This document shows, one piece after another, positions 8,486-18,267 of a stretch of 64,000 nucleotides of DNA. The translations under genes were made by a program, and so were the position numbers. The DNA lies in the NCBI RefSeq assembly GCF_009674495.1, contig NZ_WKJN01000025.1:1-64000 (forward strand). The letters are read 5' to 3'. Each line of letters opens with the position of its first letter. The stretch's first letter is position 1. The DNA comes from Duganella alba. GTDB taxonomy: Bacteria > Pseudomonadota > Gammaproteobacteria > Burkholderiales > Burkholderiaceae_D. The notes under the pieces were generated by a model. The model was not told the origin of the DNA. It saw only the letters and a program-made list of their open reading frames with translations, and searched no databases.

Positions 8486-10101
8486 GCGTCATTCCCGATC
8501 CGATCCAGGCCGGCCTGGCCGCCGGCTGGCACGTCACCGACTGCGCGCGGTTGCAGGCTGACCAGACGCTGGAAGCCGACGTGGTCATCGTCGGCAGCGG
8601 TGCCGGCGGCGGCGTCACGGCCGAGATTCTGGCGCTGTCCGGCCTGAAAGTCATCATCGTGGAGGAGGGCGCGCTGAAATCCTCGAAGGACTTCAAGATG
8701 CGCGAGGCCGACGCCTATCCCACGCTGTACCAGGAATCCGCCGCGCGCAAGACCAGGGACAAGGGCATCACCATCCTGCAGGGCCGCACGGTCGGCGGCA
8801 GCACCACCGTCAACTGGACCAGCAGCTTCCGCACGCCGGACATCACGCTGCGCCACTGGAACCGGCATTACGGCCTTGCCGATTACACGCCGGAGACGCT
8901 GGCGCCGTGGTTCGGCATGATGGAGGAACGCCTCAACATCAGCGACTGGCAGGCACCGCCGAATGAGAACAACGACCTGCTGCGGCGCGGCGCAAGCAAG
9001 CTCAACATATCGACCGGCCTCATACGCCGCAACGTCAACGGCTGCTGGAACCTCGGCTACTGCGGCATGGGGTGTCCGACCAACGCCAAGCAGTCGATGC
9101 TGGTCACCACCATTCCGTCGGCCCTGCGGCACGGCGCCAGCCTGCTGACGCATGCCCGCGCGGACAAGCTGGTGATCGCCCAGGACCGCGTTACCGCGCT
9201 GGAATGCGTGGCGCTTGGCGTCGATGGTCTGGCCGCGACCGGCCGCCGCCTCACGCTGCGCGCCAAACACTTTGTGCTGGCCGGCGGCGCCATCAACACG
9301 CCGGCCTTGCTGCTGCGCTCGGCCGCGCCCGATCCGCGCGGGCTGCTGGGCAAGCGCACCTTTTTGCATCCGACGGTGATCTCGGCCGGCGTGTTCGAGC
9401 AGCGCGTGGACGGCTACGCCGGCGCGCCGCAGACTGTCTACTCGGACCACTTCCTGCACACCGAACGCATCGACGGCCCCATGGGCTACAAGCTGGAAGC
9501 GCCGCCGCTGCATCCGCTGCTGTTCTCGACCACCATGCAGGGCTTCGGCGCGCAGCATGCGGCGGTGATGCAGCAGTTCCCGCACGTGCACGCGCTGCTG
9601 GCGCTGCTGCGCGACGGCTTCCACGACGATGCGCCCGGCGGCAGCGTGGCGCTGGTCGACGGCGCGCCGGTGCTGGATTATCCGGTCAGCGACTTCATCT
9701 GGGACGGCGCGCGCCGCGCGCTGCTGACCATGGCCGAGATCCAGTTCGCCGCCGGCGCCAAAACCGTGACGCCAGTGCACGAGCGCGGCGAAGCCTACAG
9801 CAGCTGGACGCAGGCGCAGGCCGGCATCGGCGCGCTGCCGTACAAGCTGCTGCAAACCAGGGTGGTGTCGGCGCACGTGATGGGCGGCTGCGCCATGTCG
9901 GACGACGAACGCCTCGGCGTGACCAGCTCCCGTGGCCGCTACCACGGCCTGACGAATCTGTCAGTGCACGACGGTTCGCTGTTCCCGACCTCGATCGGCG
10001 CCAATCCGCAGCTGTCGATCTACGGCATCGTCGCGCGCCTGGCCAGCGGGCTGGCGCAGCAGTTGACCGGACAACCGGCGGCGCGGCCGACGCGCGCCTG
10101 A
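8482..10101 (+). CDS. GMC family FAD-dependent dehydrogenase (large subunit)
   Basis: Glucose-methanol-choline oxidoreductase of 539 residues. The FAD-binding Rossmann site VVIVGSGAGGGVTAE lies near residue 34. The GMC signature GRTVGGSTTVNW is near 102-113, a cysteine-rich NLGYCGMGCP near 191-200, and FVLAGGAINTPALLLRS near 264-280. The C-terminal catalytic block has HVMGGCAMS and GANPQLSIYG, supplying the active-site His and Asn. It has no export signal of its own and would leave the cell folded with the Tat-signal subunit encoded just upstream. The likely substrate is an alcohol or sugar at the periplasmic face, with electrons going to a cytochrome c. Candidate cytochromes lie far away at 42.4-44.4 kb. 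Confidence 0.9.
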   Translation: MSVIPDPIQAGLAAGWHVTDCARLQADQTLEADVVIVGSGAGGGVTAEILALSGLKVIIVEEGALKSSKDFKMREADAYPTLYQESAARKTRDKGITILQGRTVGGSTTVNWTSSFRTPDITLRHWNRHYGLADYTPETLAPWFGMMEERLNISDWQAPPNENNDLLRRGASKLNISTGLIRRNVNGCWNLGYCGMGCPTNAKQSMLVTTIPSALRHGASLLTHARADKLVIAQDRVTALECVALGVDGLAATGRRLTLRAKHFVLAGGAINTPALLLRSAAPDPRGLLGKRTFLHPTVISAGVFEQRVDGYAGAPQTVYSDHFLHTERIDGPMGYKLEAPPLHPLLFSTTMQGFGAQHAAVMQQFPHVHALLALLRDGFHDDAPGGSVALVDGAPVLDYPVSDFIWDGARRALLTMAEIQFAAGAKTVTPVHERGEAYSSWTQAQAGIGALPYKLLQTRVVSAHVMGGCAMSDDERLGVTSSRGRYHGLTNLSVHDGSLFPTSIGANPQLSIYGIVARLASGLAQQLTGQPAARPTRA

Positions 10102-10108
10102 AACACGG

Positions 10109-10114
10109 TATCAT
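10109..10114 (+). promoter_or_regulatory. -10-like TATCAT six bases before the lipase start
   Basis: TATCAT followed by six bases and the ATG at 10121, with no Shine-Dalgarno between. No -35 match is evident. It is one of seven such arrangements in the window. Confidence 0.35.
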
Positions 10115-10120
10115 GCAGTC

Positions 10121-11065
10121 ATGATCAAACGACTGCTGATACTGCTGCTGGTGCTGCAAGCCGCGTTCATGGCGTTGCTGGCGACCGGACTCTATTACTG
10201 GTGGCGTCCGGCCTGGGAAGCGCAGCTGAACGCACCGGCGACCGCGGCGTTTTACCTGGCCTGCGGCCTGCTGGCGGTGCTGCTGGTGCGGCTGCTGATC
10301 TCGGCCAACAACTTCTACCTGAGCTGGCGCGCCGGCAGCATCACGCCGCCGGACCACGCGCTGAACCTGCTCCGCGCCGCCAACCTGTTCTGGCACGAAT
10401 TCCACTCCTCGATGCTGACCTCGTCGTACTACATGCTGCGGCCGGTCGGCATGCAGTTGCAGCCGCCGGGACAGGCGCAGGGCCTGCCGGTGCTGCTGAT
10501 CCACGGCTACGCCTGCAACAGCGGCTACTGGCTACCGATGAGCAAGCTGCTGAAGCAGGCGCGCATCAGCCACTACGGCATCGACCTCGAACCGCCGGGC
10601 GCTTCCATCGACGACTTCGTGCCGCAGGTGCACGCGGCGGTGGCGCGCCTGCGGCAGGCGACTGGCAGTGCGCAAGTCATCATCCTGGCGCACAGCATGG
10701 GCGGGCTGGTGGCGCGCGCCTACCTGCGCCGCCATGCCGATGCGCCGATCGCCCGCGTCATCACGCTCGGCACGCCGCATCACGGCACGGCGCTGGCGTC
10801 GTTCGGACCCGGCAGCAACGCGGCGCAGATGCGGCGCGACAGTCCGTGGCTTGATGCCTTGTCTGCATCTGAGGCAAATACGCAACGGATGTTGTTCAGT
10901 TCCATTTATTCTGTCCATGACAACATCATTGCGCCGCAAGACTCCAGCGACTTGCCCGGCGCCCGCAATCTGGTGTTCGGCGCCATAGGCCATGTGGCGC
11001 TGGGACGGCACCCGGAAATCATGCGTTGTGCGCTGAAGGAAATCGAGACCGCCGCACACGCGTGA
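10121..11065 (+). CDS. membrane-anchored alpha/beta hydrolase (triacylglycerol lipase-like)
   Basis: A 314-residue protein. Two N-terminal membrane segments (about 4-28 and 41-65) are followed by a lipase-type alpha/beta hydrolase domain. The oxyanion-hole strand is LLIHGYACNSGYW and the nucleophile elbow is AHSMGG, with Ala replacing the usual Gly before His. LGTPHHGTALA is the typical lipase strand, and Asp in SVHDNIIAP and His in GHVAL complete the triad. The active site is therefore complete. It probably acts on lipids or esters in the periplasm or at the inner membrane. The ATG has a TATCAT box directly upstream and no ribosome site. It overlaps nothing and probably has its own promoter. 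Confidence 0.85.
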   Translation: MIKRLLILLLVLQAAFMALLATGLYYWWRPAWEAQLNAPATAAFYLACGLLAVLLVRLLISANNFYLSWRAGSITPPDHALNLLRAANLFWHEFHSSMLTSSYYMLRPVGMQLQPPGQAQGLPVLLIHGYACNSGYWLPMSKLLKQARISHYGIDLEPPGASIDDFVPQVHAAVARLRQATGSAQVIILAHSMGGLVARAYLRRHADAPIARVITLGTPHHGTALASFGPGSNAAQMRRDSPWLDALSASEANTQRMLFSSIYSVHDNIIAPQDSSDLPGARNLVFGAIGHVALGRHPEIMRCALKEIETAAHA

Positions 11066-11136
11066 TTTTGTGTGAGGATGTTGTTGCCGCGTTGCTGTAT
11101 GGTGAGTCCTGTACGCAAGGCAAACAAGGCGAGGCG

Positions 11137-12621
11137 ATGGCCATCGATTTCGGCACCCTGATCCTGAATGAAACTCCTGACGCCGTGGTCATCACCACAC
11201 CGGCTGGCGAAGTGGTGTGCTGGACCAACGGCGCGCGCGCCGTGTTCGGCTACACCAGCGAGGAAGCGGTGGGCCGCCAGCTCGACGCGCTGATCGTGCC
11301 GCCGGGGATGGCCAACGACGGCGCCGGCGTACTGCAACAGGCGCTGCAACAGGGCGTGGCCAGCTACGAATCGGTGCGCCAGGCCAAGGACGGCGCGCTG
11401 GTCTACATCGACAGTTCCTGCAAGCTGGTGCACGGCGACGCCGGCCAGCCCGACTACATTTTATGGAGCAAGAAGGACGTCACCGCGCTCAAGGTGCTGC
11501 GCGACGCCAAGCTGGTGGAGGCGCGCTACGACGGCATCCTCGACTCCATGCCCGACGCCATCATCATGGCCAACGCCGCCGGCCGCATCGTGCTGGCCAA
11601 CGCCCAGGCCGAGGCGCTGTTCGGCTATGCGCGCGGGACCCTGCGCGGCATGGTGCTGGAACACCTGATGCCGGCGCGCTTTCGTCACGGCCACCTCAAG
11701 CACCGCGCCGGCTTTGCCGTGCAGCCGCTGGTGCGCGCCATGGGCAGCGGCCGCGACCTGTACGGCCTGCGCAGCGACGGCGTCGAGTTCCCGGTCGAGA
11801 TCAGCCTGAGCCCGATCCGCACCGAGGAGGGCGCGCTGGTGATGAGCGCGATCCGCGACATCAGCGAACGCAAGCGGTTTGAACTGGCGCTGCAGGAAAA
11901 AAATATCGAACTGGCAAAAGCGGTGGCGGCCAAGGACAGTTTCCTGTCCGGCATGTCGCACGAATTGCGCACGCCGTTGAACGCGATCATCGGTTTTACA
12001 GGTACTATGCTGATGAAGTTGCCTGGGCCCATTAATGATGAGCAAAACAAGCAGCTGCGCATGGTGCAAAGCAGCGCCCGTCACCTGCTGTCGCTGATTA
12101 ATGACTTGCTGGATTTAACCCGCATCGACTCGGGCAAGATCACGCTGGAGGTCGGCCCCTTGCGCTGCCGCGCGCTGATCGATGAAGTCCTGTCATCGTT
12201 CAAGCCGCAGGCGCGCAGCAAGGGACTGGTGCTGGAGTTCGATCCGCCGCCGGAAGACCTGACGGTGTCGAGCGATCGCCAGGCGGTGCAGCAGATCCTG
12301 ATGAACCTGGTCCACAACGCGATCAAGTTCACCAACAACGGCACCGTGCTGGTGCGGCTGTCGCGCTCGGTGGTGGGGGAACGGCCCTGCGCCACGATCA
12401 GCGTCAGCGATACCGGCATCGGGATCGGCAGCGAACAGCGCGACACCTTGTTCCAGGCGTTTTCGCAGCTGGACGGCAAGGCGCTGCGGCAGTTCGAGGG
12501 CACCGGGCTGGGCCTGCACCTGAGCAGCAAGCTGGCCTCGTTGCTGCAAGGTGAGATTTTATTTGATAGCGAGTATGGCGTCGGCAGCGTGTTCACGCTG
12601 GCCCTGCCATTGGAAGAATAG
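11137..12621 (+). CDS. PAS-PAS sensor histidine kinase
   Basis: A cytoplasmic histidine kinase of 494 residues with no membrane segment. PAS 1 (about 5-120, with ETPDAVVITT), PAS 2 (about 130-250, ending AIRDISERKRFE), HisKA with FLSGMSHELRTPLNAIIGF (H275), and HATPase_c with MNLVHNAIKFTNN, SDTGIGIG and GTGLGLHLS. The ATG at 11137 sits behind AAGGCGAGGCG and starts MAIDFGTLIL. The reading frame opens further upstream, overlapping the lipase gene, but that part has no conserved character. The next gene starts 20 bases later with its own ribosome site and encodes receiver domains, so the two form a signalling pair. The signal could be a soluble ligand or redox state through the PAS domains. Confidence 0.9.
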   Translation: MAIDFGTLILNETPDAVVITTPAGEVVCWTNGARAVFGYTSEEAVGRQLDALIVPPGMANDGAGVLQQALQQGVASYESVRQAKDGALVYIDSSCKLVHGDAGQPDYILWSKKDVTALKVLRDAKLVEARYDGILDSMPDAIIMANAAGRIVLANAQAEALFGYARGTLRGMVLEHLMPARFRHGHLKHRAGFAVQPLVRAMGSGRDLYGLRSDGVEFPVEISLSPIRTEEGALVMSAIRDISERKRFELALQEKNIELAKAVAAKDSFLSGMSHELRTPLNAIIGFTGTMLMKLPGPINDEQNKQLRMVQSSARHLLSLINDLLDLTRIDSGKITLEVGPLRCRALIDEVLSSFKPQARSKGLVLEFDPPPEDLTVSSDRQAVQQILMNLVHNAIKFTNNGTVLVRLSRSVVGERPCATISVSDTGIGIGSEQRDTLFQAFSQLDGKALRQFEGTGLGLHLSSKLASLLQGEILFDSEYGVGSVFTLALPLEE

Positions 12622-12640
12622 AGAGAAGGGGAGATCGAAC

Positions 12641-15600
12641 GTGTCAGCACGTATCCTGATCATAGAAGACAACGCCACCAACATGGAGTTGATGGTGTAT
12701 TTGCTGCGTGCCTTTGGCTACACGCCGCTGTCGGCCAGCGATGGCGAGGCGGGTGTGGCTGCGGCGAAACGCGAGCGGCCTGACCTGATCATTTGCGACG
12801 TCCACCTGCCCAAGCTGGACGGTTACGGCGTGGTGGCGGCCCTCAAGGCCGATCCGGAAGTGAGCCACATTCCAGCGCTGGCGGTGACCGCGCTGGCGAT
12901 GGTGGGCGACCGCGAGAAGCTGCTGGAGGCCGGCTTTGACGGCTATATCGGCAAACCCATCGAGCCTGACACTTTTGTCACCCAAATCGAGTCTTTCTTG
13001 CAAGGGGCCGTATCGTCCCCGGAGAATAAAAACGATACCGCCACGATCCTGATCGTGGACGACCATGTACTGAACCGCGAATTCCTGATGACGCTGCTGA
13101 GTTACGGCGGCCATCGCCTGCTGGAGGCCGCCAACGGCGCCGAAGGCTTGAAAATGGTGCTGGCGGAAAAGCCGGACCTGGTGATCTCGGACATCCTGAT
13201 GCCGAATATGGATGGCTACGAATTCGTCACCCGCCTGCACGAGAACACCGCCACCGCCGACGTGCCGGTGATCTTCTATACCGCCACCTACCGCGAGCGC
13301 GAGGCGATGGCGGTGGCGCAGTCGTGCGGCGTGCGCTGGGTGCTGCCGAAGCCTTCCGATCCGGAAGTGATTTTGCAGACCGTGCACGAGGCGCTGGGCC
13401 TGGCCGACTACGCGCAGCCGGCCGAGACCTTGCCGGCCTTCGCGCCGGAGCCGCCGCAGGAAGGCCGCCTGCAGAATATCGACCACAAGGTGGCCGAATA
13501 CCTGGACGAACTGGAGTCCAGCAGCCAGCTGATCCGCCAGATCGCCAACGACAACGAGGACTCGTCACCGGAAAACCTGTCGCGCATGACGCAGCGGCTG
13601 TCGCATTCGCTGTCGAGCCTGCAGGCGGTGAGCCTGCGCCTGACCGCGCTGATCGAACTGGGTATCGAGCTGGGCGCCGAGCGCGATCCCGGCGCGCTGG
13701 TCGATATCGGCTGCCGCGTGGCGCAGAACATCTGCGTCTCCAAATACGCCTGCATCGGCGTGCTGGAGCCGGGCGCGACCGAGTTGAGCCACTTTGCCAG
13801 CTGCGGCGCCGGCATGCCGACCCGGCAGATCGCCCAGACGCCGCGCGCCGGCGTGCTGCGCGGGCTGCTGGACCAGCGCCTGCCGTGCCGCATCAACGAC
13901 CTCAACGGCGATCCCGCCACCATCGGCCTGCCGCCGACCCACCCGCCGGTGCATTCCTTCCTCGGCGTGCCGATCGCCTCGCGCGACCGCACCCACGGCT
14001 GGCTGTACCTGGTGGACAAGCTGGGCGCCGACGGCTTCTCGGAAGTCGACGAGCGGGTCGCGGCCACGGTGGCCGCGCAGGTCGCGGTGGCCTACGAAAA
14101 CCTGCTGCTGTACGAGGAAATCAAGCGCCACCACGCGCAGCTGACGCTGGACATGAACGCCCGCATCCGCCTCGACGAAGACCTGCGCCGCTTCCGCCTG
14201 GCGATGGACGCCACCGCCGACGCCATCTTCCTGGTCGACCGCGCCGGCATGTGCTTTGTCGACGTCAACGCCACCGCCTGCCGCATGCTGGGCTTCGAGC
14301 GCGAGGACTTCCTCAAGGTCGGCCCGAACCGCTCGCTTGAAGGCGACCTGCACAAACTGGAAGAGCTCTACGACAAGCTGCTGGCCGGCGACCAGAGCGG
14401 CGCCATGACCGAGCTGCTGTTGCAATGCAAGGACGGCGCGCCGCTGGCGGTGGAAGTGCAGCGCCGCACGCTGCGTTCCGGCGCCAGCTGGATCCTGGTG
14501 GCGGTGGCGCGCGACATCACCGAGCGCAAGGAGGCCGAGCAGCGCCTGCTCAAGCTGGCCCACTTCGATACGCTGACCGGCTTGCCCAACCGCAGCCAGT
14601 TCTACGATTCGCTGGTGCATTCGCTGCGCCAGGCGCAGGAGCACAAGTGGTCGCTGGCGGTGCTGTTCCTCGACGTCGACCGCTTCAAGAACGTCAACGA
14701 CACGCTGGGCCACACCATCGGCGACGAGCTGCTGCGGCAGTTCTCCAGCCGGCTGGTCGATTGCCTGCGCGTGCGCGACACCATCGGCCGCTTTGGCGGC
14801 GACGAGTTCGCCGCCATCCTGATGCTGCCGGAAGGCGCGCAGAACGCCATCGCCGTGGTCGACAAGATCCGCGAGACGCTGCGCCAGCCGTTCGACCTGA
14901 AGGGCCATGAGGTGACGGTGACCGCCAGCATCGGCATCGCCGTCTACCCGGACGACAGCGCCGAGCCGGACACGCTGATCCAGTACGCCGACACCGCCAT
15001 GTACCGCGCCAAGGAAGCGGGGCGCGACGCCTTCCGCTTCTTCACCGCCGAGATGAACGCGCAGTCGCTGGCGCGGCTGGACCTGGAAAACGCGCTGCGC
15101 CGCGCCATCGAGAACGAAGAGTTCGTGTTGCACTTCCAGCCCAAGGTCCACATCGGCAGCGGTCGCATCAGCGGCGCCGAGGTGCTGATCCGCTGGAAGC
15201 GGCCGGGCCACGGCATGGTGTCGCCGGCGCTGTTCATCCCGCTGCTGGAAGAGACCGGGTTGATCGTGCGGGTCGGCACCTGGGTGATCCACGAGGCCTG
15301 CCGCAAGATCGCCCACTGGCAAAAAACCAATGCCGGCGCGGTGCACCTGTCGGTCAACGTCTCCGGCATCCAGTTCTTCGTCGGCGGCCTGGAGGAAGAG
15401 GTGCTCAAGGCCATCCGCGAGCACGACATCGCGCCGGAGCTGCTGGAGCTGGAGCTGACCGAAAGCTCGCTGATGTCCAACGCCGAAGACACCATCACCG
15501 TGCTGCAGAACCTGAAGGCGCTGGGGATCCAGATTTCCATCGACGACTTCGGCACCGGCTATTCGTCGCTGGCCTACCTGAAGCGCTTCCCGATCGACAA

Positions 15601-16294
15601 GCTGAAGATCGACATCGCCTTCGTGCGCGAAGTCACCAGCAATCCGGACGACGCCGCCATCGTGCTGGCCATCATCAACATGGCGCACAGCCTGAAGCTC
15701 AACGTGATCGCCGAGGGCGTCGAGAAGGAGGCGCAACTGGCCTATCTGCGGCGCCACAACTGCGACGAGATGCAGGGCTACTACTTCAGCCGGCCGCTGC
15801 CGGAAGACGAGTTCGAGGCCATGCTGCGCGAAGGCCGCCGCCTGCAGGCGCCGGCCGACGACGACATCCTCGAGCAGCAGACCTTGCTGATCGTCGACGA
15901 CGACGCCTTCATGCTGGACGTGCTGACCGATTTCCTGTCGCAGGACGGCTACCGCATCCTGACCGCGCAGACGGCGGCCGAGGGCTTCGACATCCTGGCG
16001 CGGCACCGGGTGCAGGTGATCCTGTGCGACCAGTGCATGCCGCTGATGAGCGGGACCGAATTCATGGAGCGGGTCAAGAACCTGTGCCCGGACACCTTCC
16101 GCATCATGCTGTCGGCCTACGCCGACCTGACGCCGATCATGGCCGCCATCAACCATGGCGCCATCGACCGCTTCTACACCAAGCCGTGGAAGGGCGCGGT
16201 GCTGCGCGAGAACATCCGCGAAGGTTTCCGCCTGCATGCGCAGGCCCATGGCCCGGCGGCCATCGTGGCCGAGACTGAAACCATCAAGGAGTAA
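12641..16294 (+). CDS. multi-receiver cyclic-di-GMP enzyme: REC-REC-GAF-PAS-GGDEF-EAL-REC
   Basis: A 1217-residue cytoplasmic regulator. REC1 has D53 in ICDVHLPKLDG and REC2 has D184 in ISDILMPNMDG. A coiled linker, GAF (about 350-500) and PAS (about 510-630) follow. GGDEF (about 636-800) carries an intact GGDEF and an RxxD inhibitory site (RVRD) exactly five residues before it. EAL (about 812-1057) reads EVL at the signature, with the other catalytic residues kept (NVSG, ELTES, DDFGTGYSS, AEGVE, MQGYY). A C-terminal REC3 has the RpfG-like form (LCDQCMPLMSG, KPW). Both synthesis and hydrolysis of c-di-GMP look possible. The start is GTG with AAGGGGAG eight bases upstream. It is the likely target of the kinase encoded immediately before, and a DUF1444 gene follows two bases after its stop. 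Confidence 0.92.
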   Translation: MSARILIIEDNATNMELMVYLLRAFGYTPLSASDGEAGVAAAKRERPDLIICDVHLPKLDGYGVVAALKADPEVSHIPALAVTALAMVGDREKLLEAGFDGYIGKPIEPDTFVTQIESFLQGAVSSPENKNDTATILIVDDHVLNREFLMTLLSYGGHRLLEAANGAEGLKMVLAEKPDLVISDILMPNMDGYEFVTRLHENTATADVPVIFYTATYREREAMAVAQSCGVRWVLPKPSDPEVILQTVHEALGLADYAQPAETLPAFAPEPPQEGRLQNIDHKVAEYLDELESSSQLIRQIANDNEDSSPENLSRMTQRLSHSLSSLQAVSLRLTALIELGIELGAERDPGALVDIGCRVAQNICVSKYACIGVLEPGATELSHFASCGAGMPTRQIAQTPRAGVLRGLLDQRLPCRINDLNGDPATIGLPPTHPPVHSFLGVPIASRDRTHGWLYLVDKLGADGFSEVDERVAATVAAQVAVAYENLLLYEEIKRHHAQLTLDMNARIRLDEDLRRFRLAMDATADAIFLVDRAGMCFVDVNATACRMLGFEREDFLKVGPNRSLEGDLHKLEELYDKLLAGDQSGAMTELLLQCKDGAPLAVEVQRRTLRSGASWILVAVARDITERKEAEQRLLKLAHFDTLTGLPNRSQFYDSLVHSLRQAQEHKWSLAVLFLDVDRFKNVNDTLGHTIGDELLRQFSSRLVDCLRVRDTIGRFGGDEFAAILMLPEGAQNAIAVVDKIRETLRQPFDLKGHEVTVTASIGIAVYPDDSAEPDTLIQYADTAMYRAKEAGRDAFRFFTAEMNAQSLARLDLENALRRAIENEEFVLHFQPKVHIGSGRISGAEVLIRWKRPGHGMVSPALFIPLLEETGLIVRVGTWVIHEACRKIAHWQKTNAGAVHLSVNVSGIQFFVGGLEEEVLKAIREHDIAPELLELELTESSLMSNAEDTITVLQNLKALGIQISIDDFGTGYSSLAYLKRFPIDKLKIDIAFVREVTSNPDDAAIVLAIINMAHSLKLNVIAEGVEKEAQLAYLRRHNCDEMQGYYFSRPLPEDEFEAMLREGRRLQAPADDDILEQQTLLIVDDDAFMLDVLTDFLSQDGYRILTAQTAAEGFDILARHRVQVILCDQCMPLMSGTEFMERVKNLCPDTFRIMLSAYADLTPIMAAINHGAIDRFYTKPWKGAVLRENIREGFRLHAQAHGPAAIVAETETIKE

Positions 16295-16296
16295 CA

Positions 16297-17529
16297 TTGG
16301 GATTTTTAGATTTCTTCCGCTCCACGCCAAGCATTGAGCAATTCGCGCAACTGACCATCCAGGCTTTCGCCGATGCCGGCAATCCTTCTCAACTGCGCTA
16401 CGACGCCGGGGAATCGCGCTTGCTGGGCACCGGCGACGGCGCGCAGGTGGTCAACCTGGAAAATGGCTACCGCGCCTATTGCGCCGCGCCGCGCAAGGAG
16501 CGGCCGCAGGCGCTGGCGCATTTTGTCCAGAGCATGCTGGCGCCGCCGCTGCCGGCCAGCTTTGCCGCCGCGCGCGCCAGCCTGCGCCCCTTGATACGCG
16601 GACGCGGCACGCTGGAATATCTGCGGCTGCTGCCGGAGGTGCTGTCCGACAGCGCCGCCAGGCCGCAACTGCTCGACGCCCACGCGCCGTTCAGCAGCGA
16701 CAGCGTGATCATGCTGGCCTGCGACAGCGAGCGCTCGATCCAGACGCTGACCGGCGGCACGCTGGTGGAATGGGGCGTGTCGTTCGACGAGGCGCTGGCG
16801 GCGGCGATCGACAATCTGCGCGACATCACGGTGTCCAACTTCGAGCAGGTCGCGCCGGGCATCTACCTTGGCGCCTGGAACGATTCCTACGAAAGTTCGC
16901 GCCTGCTGTTTGCCGATCTGTTCTACCGCATGGAACTGGGCGGCGAGCCGGTGGTGATGGCGCCGTCGCGGCACAAGCTGCTGGTGGCATCGGCCAACAA
17001 CAAGGAAGCGCTGATCGGCATGCTGGCGCTGGCGCGCAACTATGCGGAGCAGGAGGGGCAGCAGGTGTCGTCGCTGATGTACCGCTTCGAGCACGGCAAG
17101 CCGGTCGAATTCATTCCCGACGACGCCAACGTGGCGCAGCTGGCGGCCGAGCTGAAAAAGCTGTTCCTGCTGGAAGACTACCAGGCGCAGAAAAACATGC
17201 TGGACAAGCTGAACGACAAGGCCAGTCTCGACCTGTTTGTCGCCACCTACAAGCTGATGCAGTCGCCGGACACCGGCCGTATCGAAAGCTATGGCGTCTG
17301 GACCGACAAGGTCGACACGCTGATGCCGGAGGTCGACAAGGTGGCGCTGGTGCGCTACCACGAGGAAAGCGGCGAGCCGGACGTGCGCCTGGTGGCGTGG
17401 GAGGAACTGCGCTCCCACATCAAGGAATTGCAGCACAGCGTGCAGGGCTATCCGGCGCGCTACCGGCTGCCCAGCTTTCCCAGTCGCGAGCTGCTGGACT
17501 CGCTGGCCTGCATTGAGCAGGACACCTGA
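16297..17529 (+). CDS. DUF1444 (YtpQ-like) protein
   Basis: A 410-residue soluble protein with no signal or membrane segment. The central part (about 100-270), including SFDEALAAAIDNLRDI, YLGAWNDSYESSRLL and EPVVMAPSRHKLLVAS, matches what I know of DUF1444/YtpQ proteins, whose role is unknown. The start is TTG at 16297, two bases after the stop of the c-di-GMP regulator, with AAGGAG in the overlap. It is therefore co-translated with the sensory pair, and a role linked to that pathway is an inference from this coupling only. Length is longer than Bacillus YtpQ (about 270), the extra being at the C-terminus. Confidence 0.75.
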   Translation: MGFLDFFRSTPSIEQFAQLTIQAFADAGNPSQLRYDAGESRLLGTGDGAQVVNLENGYRAYCAAPRKERPQALAHFVQSMLAPPLPASFAAARASLRPLIRGRGTLEYLRLLPEVLSDSAARPQLLDAHAPFSSDSVIMLACDSERSIQTLTGGTLVEWGVSFDEALAAAIDNLRDITVSNFEQVAPGIYLGAWNDSYESSRLLFADLFYRMELGGEPVVMAPSRHKLLVASANNKEALIGMLALARNYAEQEGQQVSSLMYRFEHGKPVEFIPDDANVAQLAAELKKLFLLEDYQAQKNMLDKLNDKASLDLFVATYKLMQSPDTGRIESYGVWTDKVDTLMPEVDKVALVRYHEESGEPDVRLVAWEELRSHIKELQHSVQGYPARYRLPSFPSRELLDSLACIEQDT

Positions 17530-17610
17530 GAAAAACGCATAAGGAACTGCGAAACCATTCGTTCATCTCTGCCGGATTTGCCTTTACGCTCAGTCGTAAA
17601 GGAGAACTGC

Positions 17611-18231
17611 ATGAGCAATGAAGATCAGGAGTGGGCGGACCTGCTGTCGCCGACGCGTCGCGGGCTGCTGCGCGGCGGCGGCTTGCTGGCGGCGTTTGCC
17701 GCGTCAGGTATCGCTGCGGCACAGACTGCGGGCAAGAGTCCATGGGGCTACGAAACCTATAAAGAGGCCACCACCCAGCCGCGCAGCGTGCGTCCCGGCG
17801 AACAAACCTTGCCGACCAGGCCGCGCGCCTACACCGACATCAAGAGCTACCACGCCCACATTTATTTTGACGAGGACACCTTTCAGAAAGCCGCGTTGCT
17901 GCACAAGTGGGTGGCCGAGCGTTTCGAGGTTGAGCTGGGCAACTGGAACCTGGAGCCGCGCGGGCCGCATGTGACGCCGTCGTTCTACTTTGGCTTCAGC
18001 AACGAGCAGTTGCAGGTCATCGTGCCATGGCTGCAATTGAACAGCCTGGGCCTGACCATCCTGATCCATCCGAACACCGACGATCCGCGCGCTGATCACT
18101 TGTATTACACGCTGTGGGTCAACCGTTCGCAACCCGTCAATGCTTACGCCATGAAAAAGCCGGGACCGGGCGAGCCGGCGGTGGAGCAGATCTATCCCAA
18201 CACCAGGCCCAGCGTCCAACTCGAAACTTAA
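17611..18231 (+). CDS. DOPA 4,5-dioxygenase family protein with Tat-like signal
   Basis: A 206-residue protein. The N-terminus TRRGLLRGGGLLAAF (about 15-29) then AASGIAAAQ is a twin-arginine-like signal. The mature part carries SYHAHIYFDE near 78, GPHVTPSFYFGF and LTILIHPNTDD, the histidine-rich pattern of the small DOPA 4,5-dioxygenase (DOPA_dioxygen) family. Members are usually cytoplasmic and about 110-120 residues, so export is a variation. The substrate in bacteria is unknown; an extradiol cleavage of a catechol is the family expectation. The ATG at 17611 is behind a strong AAAGGAGAACTGC site. It is transcribed alone. Confidence 0.8.
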   Translation: MSNEDQEWADLLSPTRRGLLRGGGLLAAFAASGIAAAQTAGKSPWGYETYKEATTQPRSVRPGEQTLPTRPRAYTDIKSYHAHIYFDEDTFQKAALLHKWVAERFEVELGNWNLEPRGPHVTPSFYFGFSNEQLQVIVPWLQLNSLGLTILIHPNTDDPRADHLYYTLWVNRSQPVNAYAMKKPGPGEPAVEQIYPNTRPSVQLET

Positions 18232-18267
18232 TCTGGTGCCGTGCCATTAGTAACCATTCTCTAGACA

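Noticed and set aside
8455-9945. 496-codon open frame on the minus strand
   Set aside because: Antisense to the GMC dehydrogenase; no conserved features.
13565-16330. 921-codon open frame on the minus strand
   Set aside because: It lies antisense to the REC/GGDEF/EAL gene, whose motifs are perfect; the reverse product is low-complexity His/Val/Gln.
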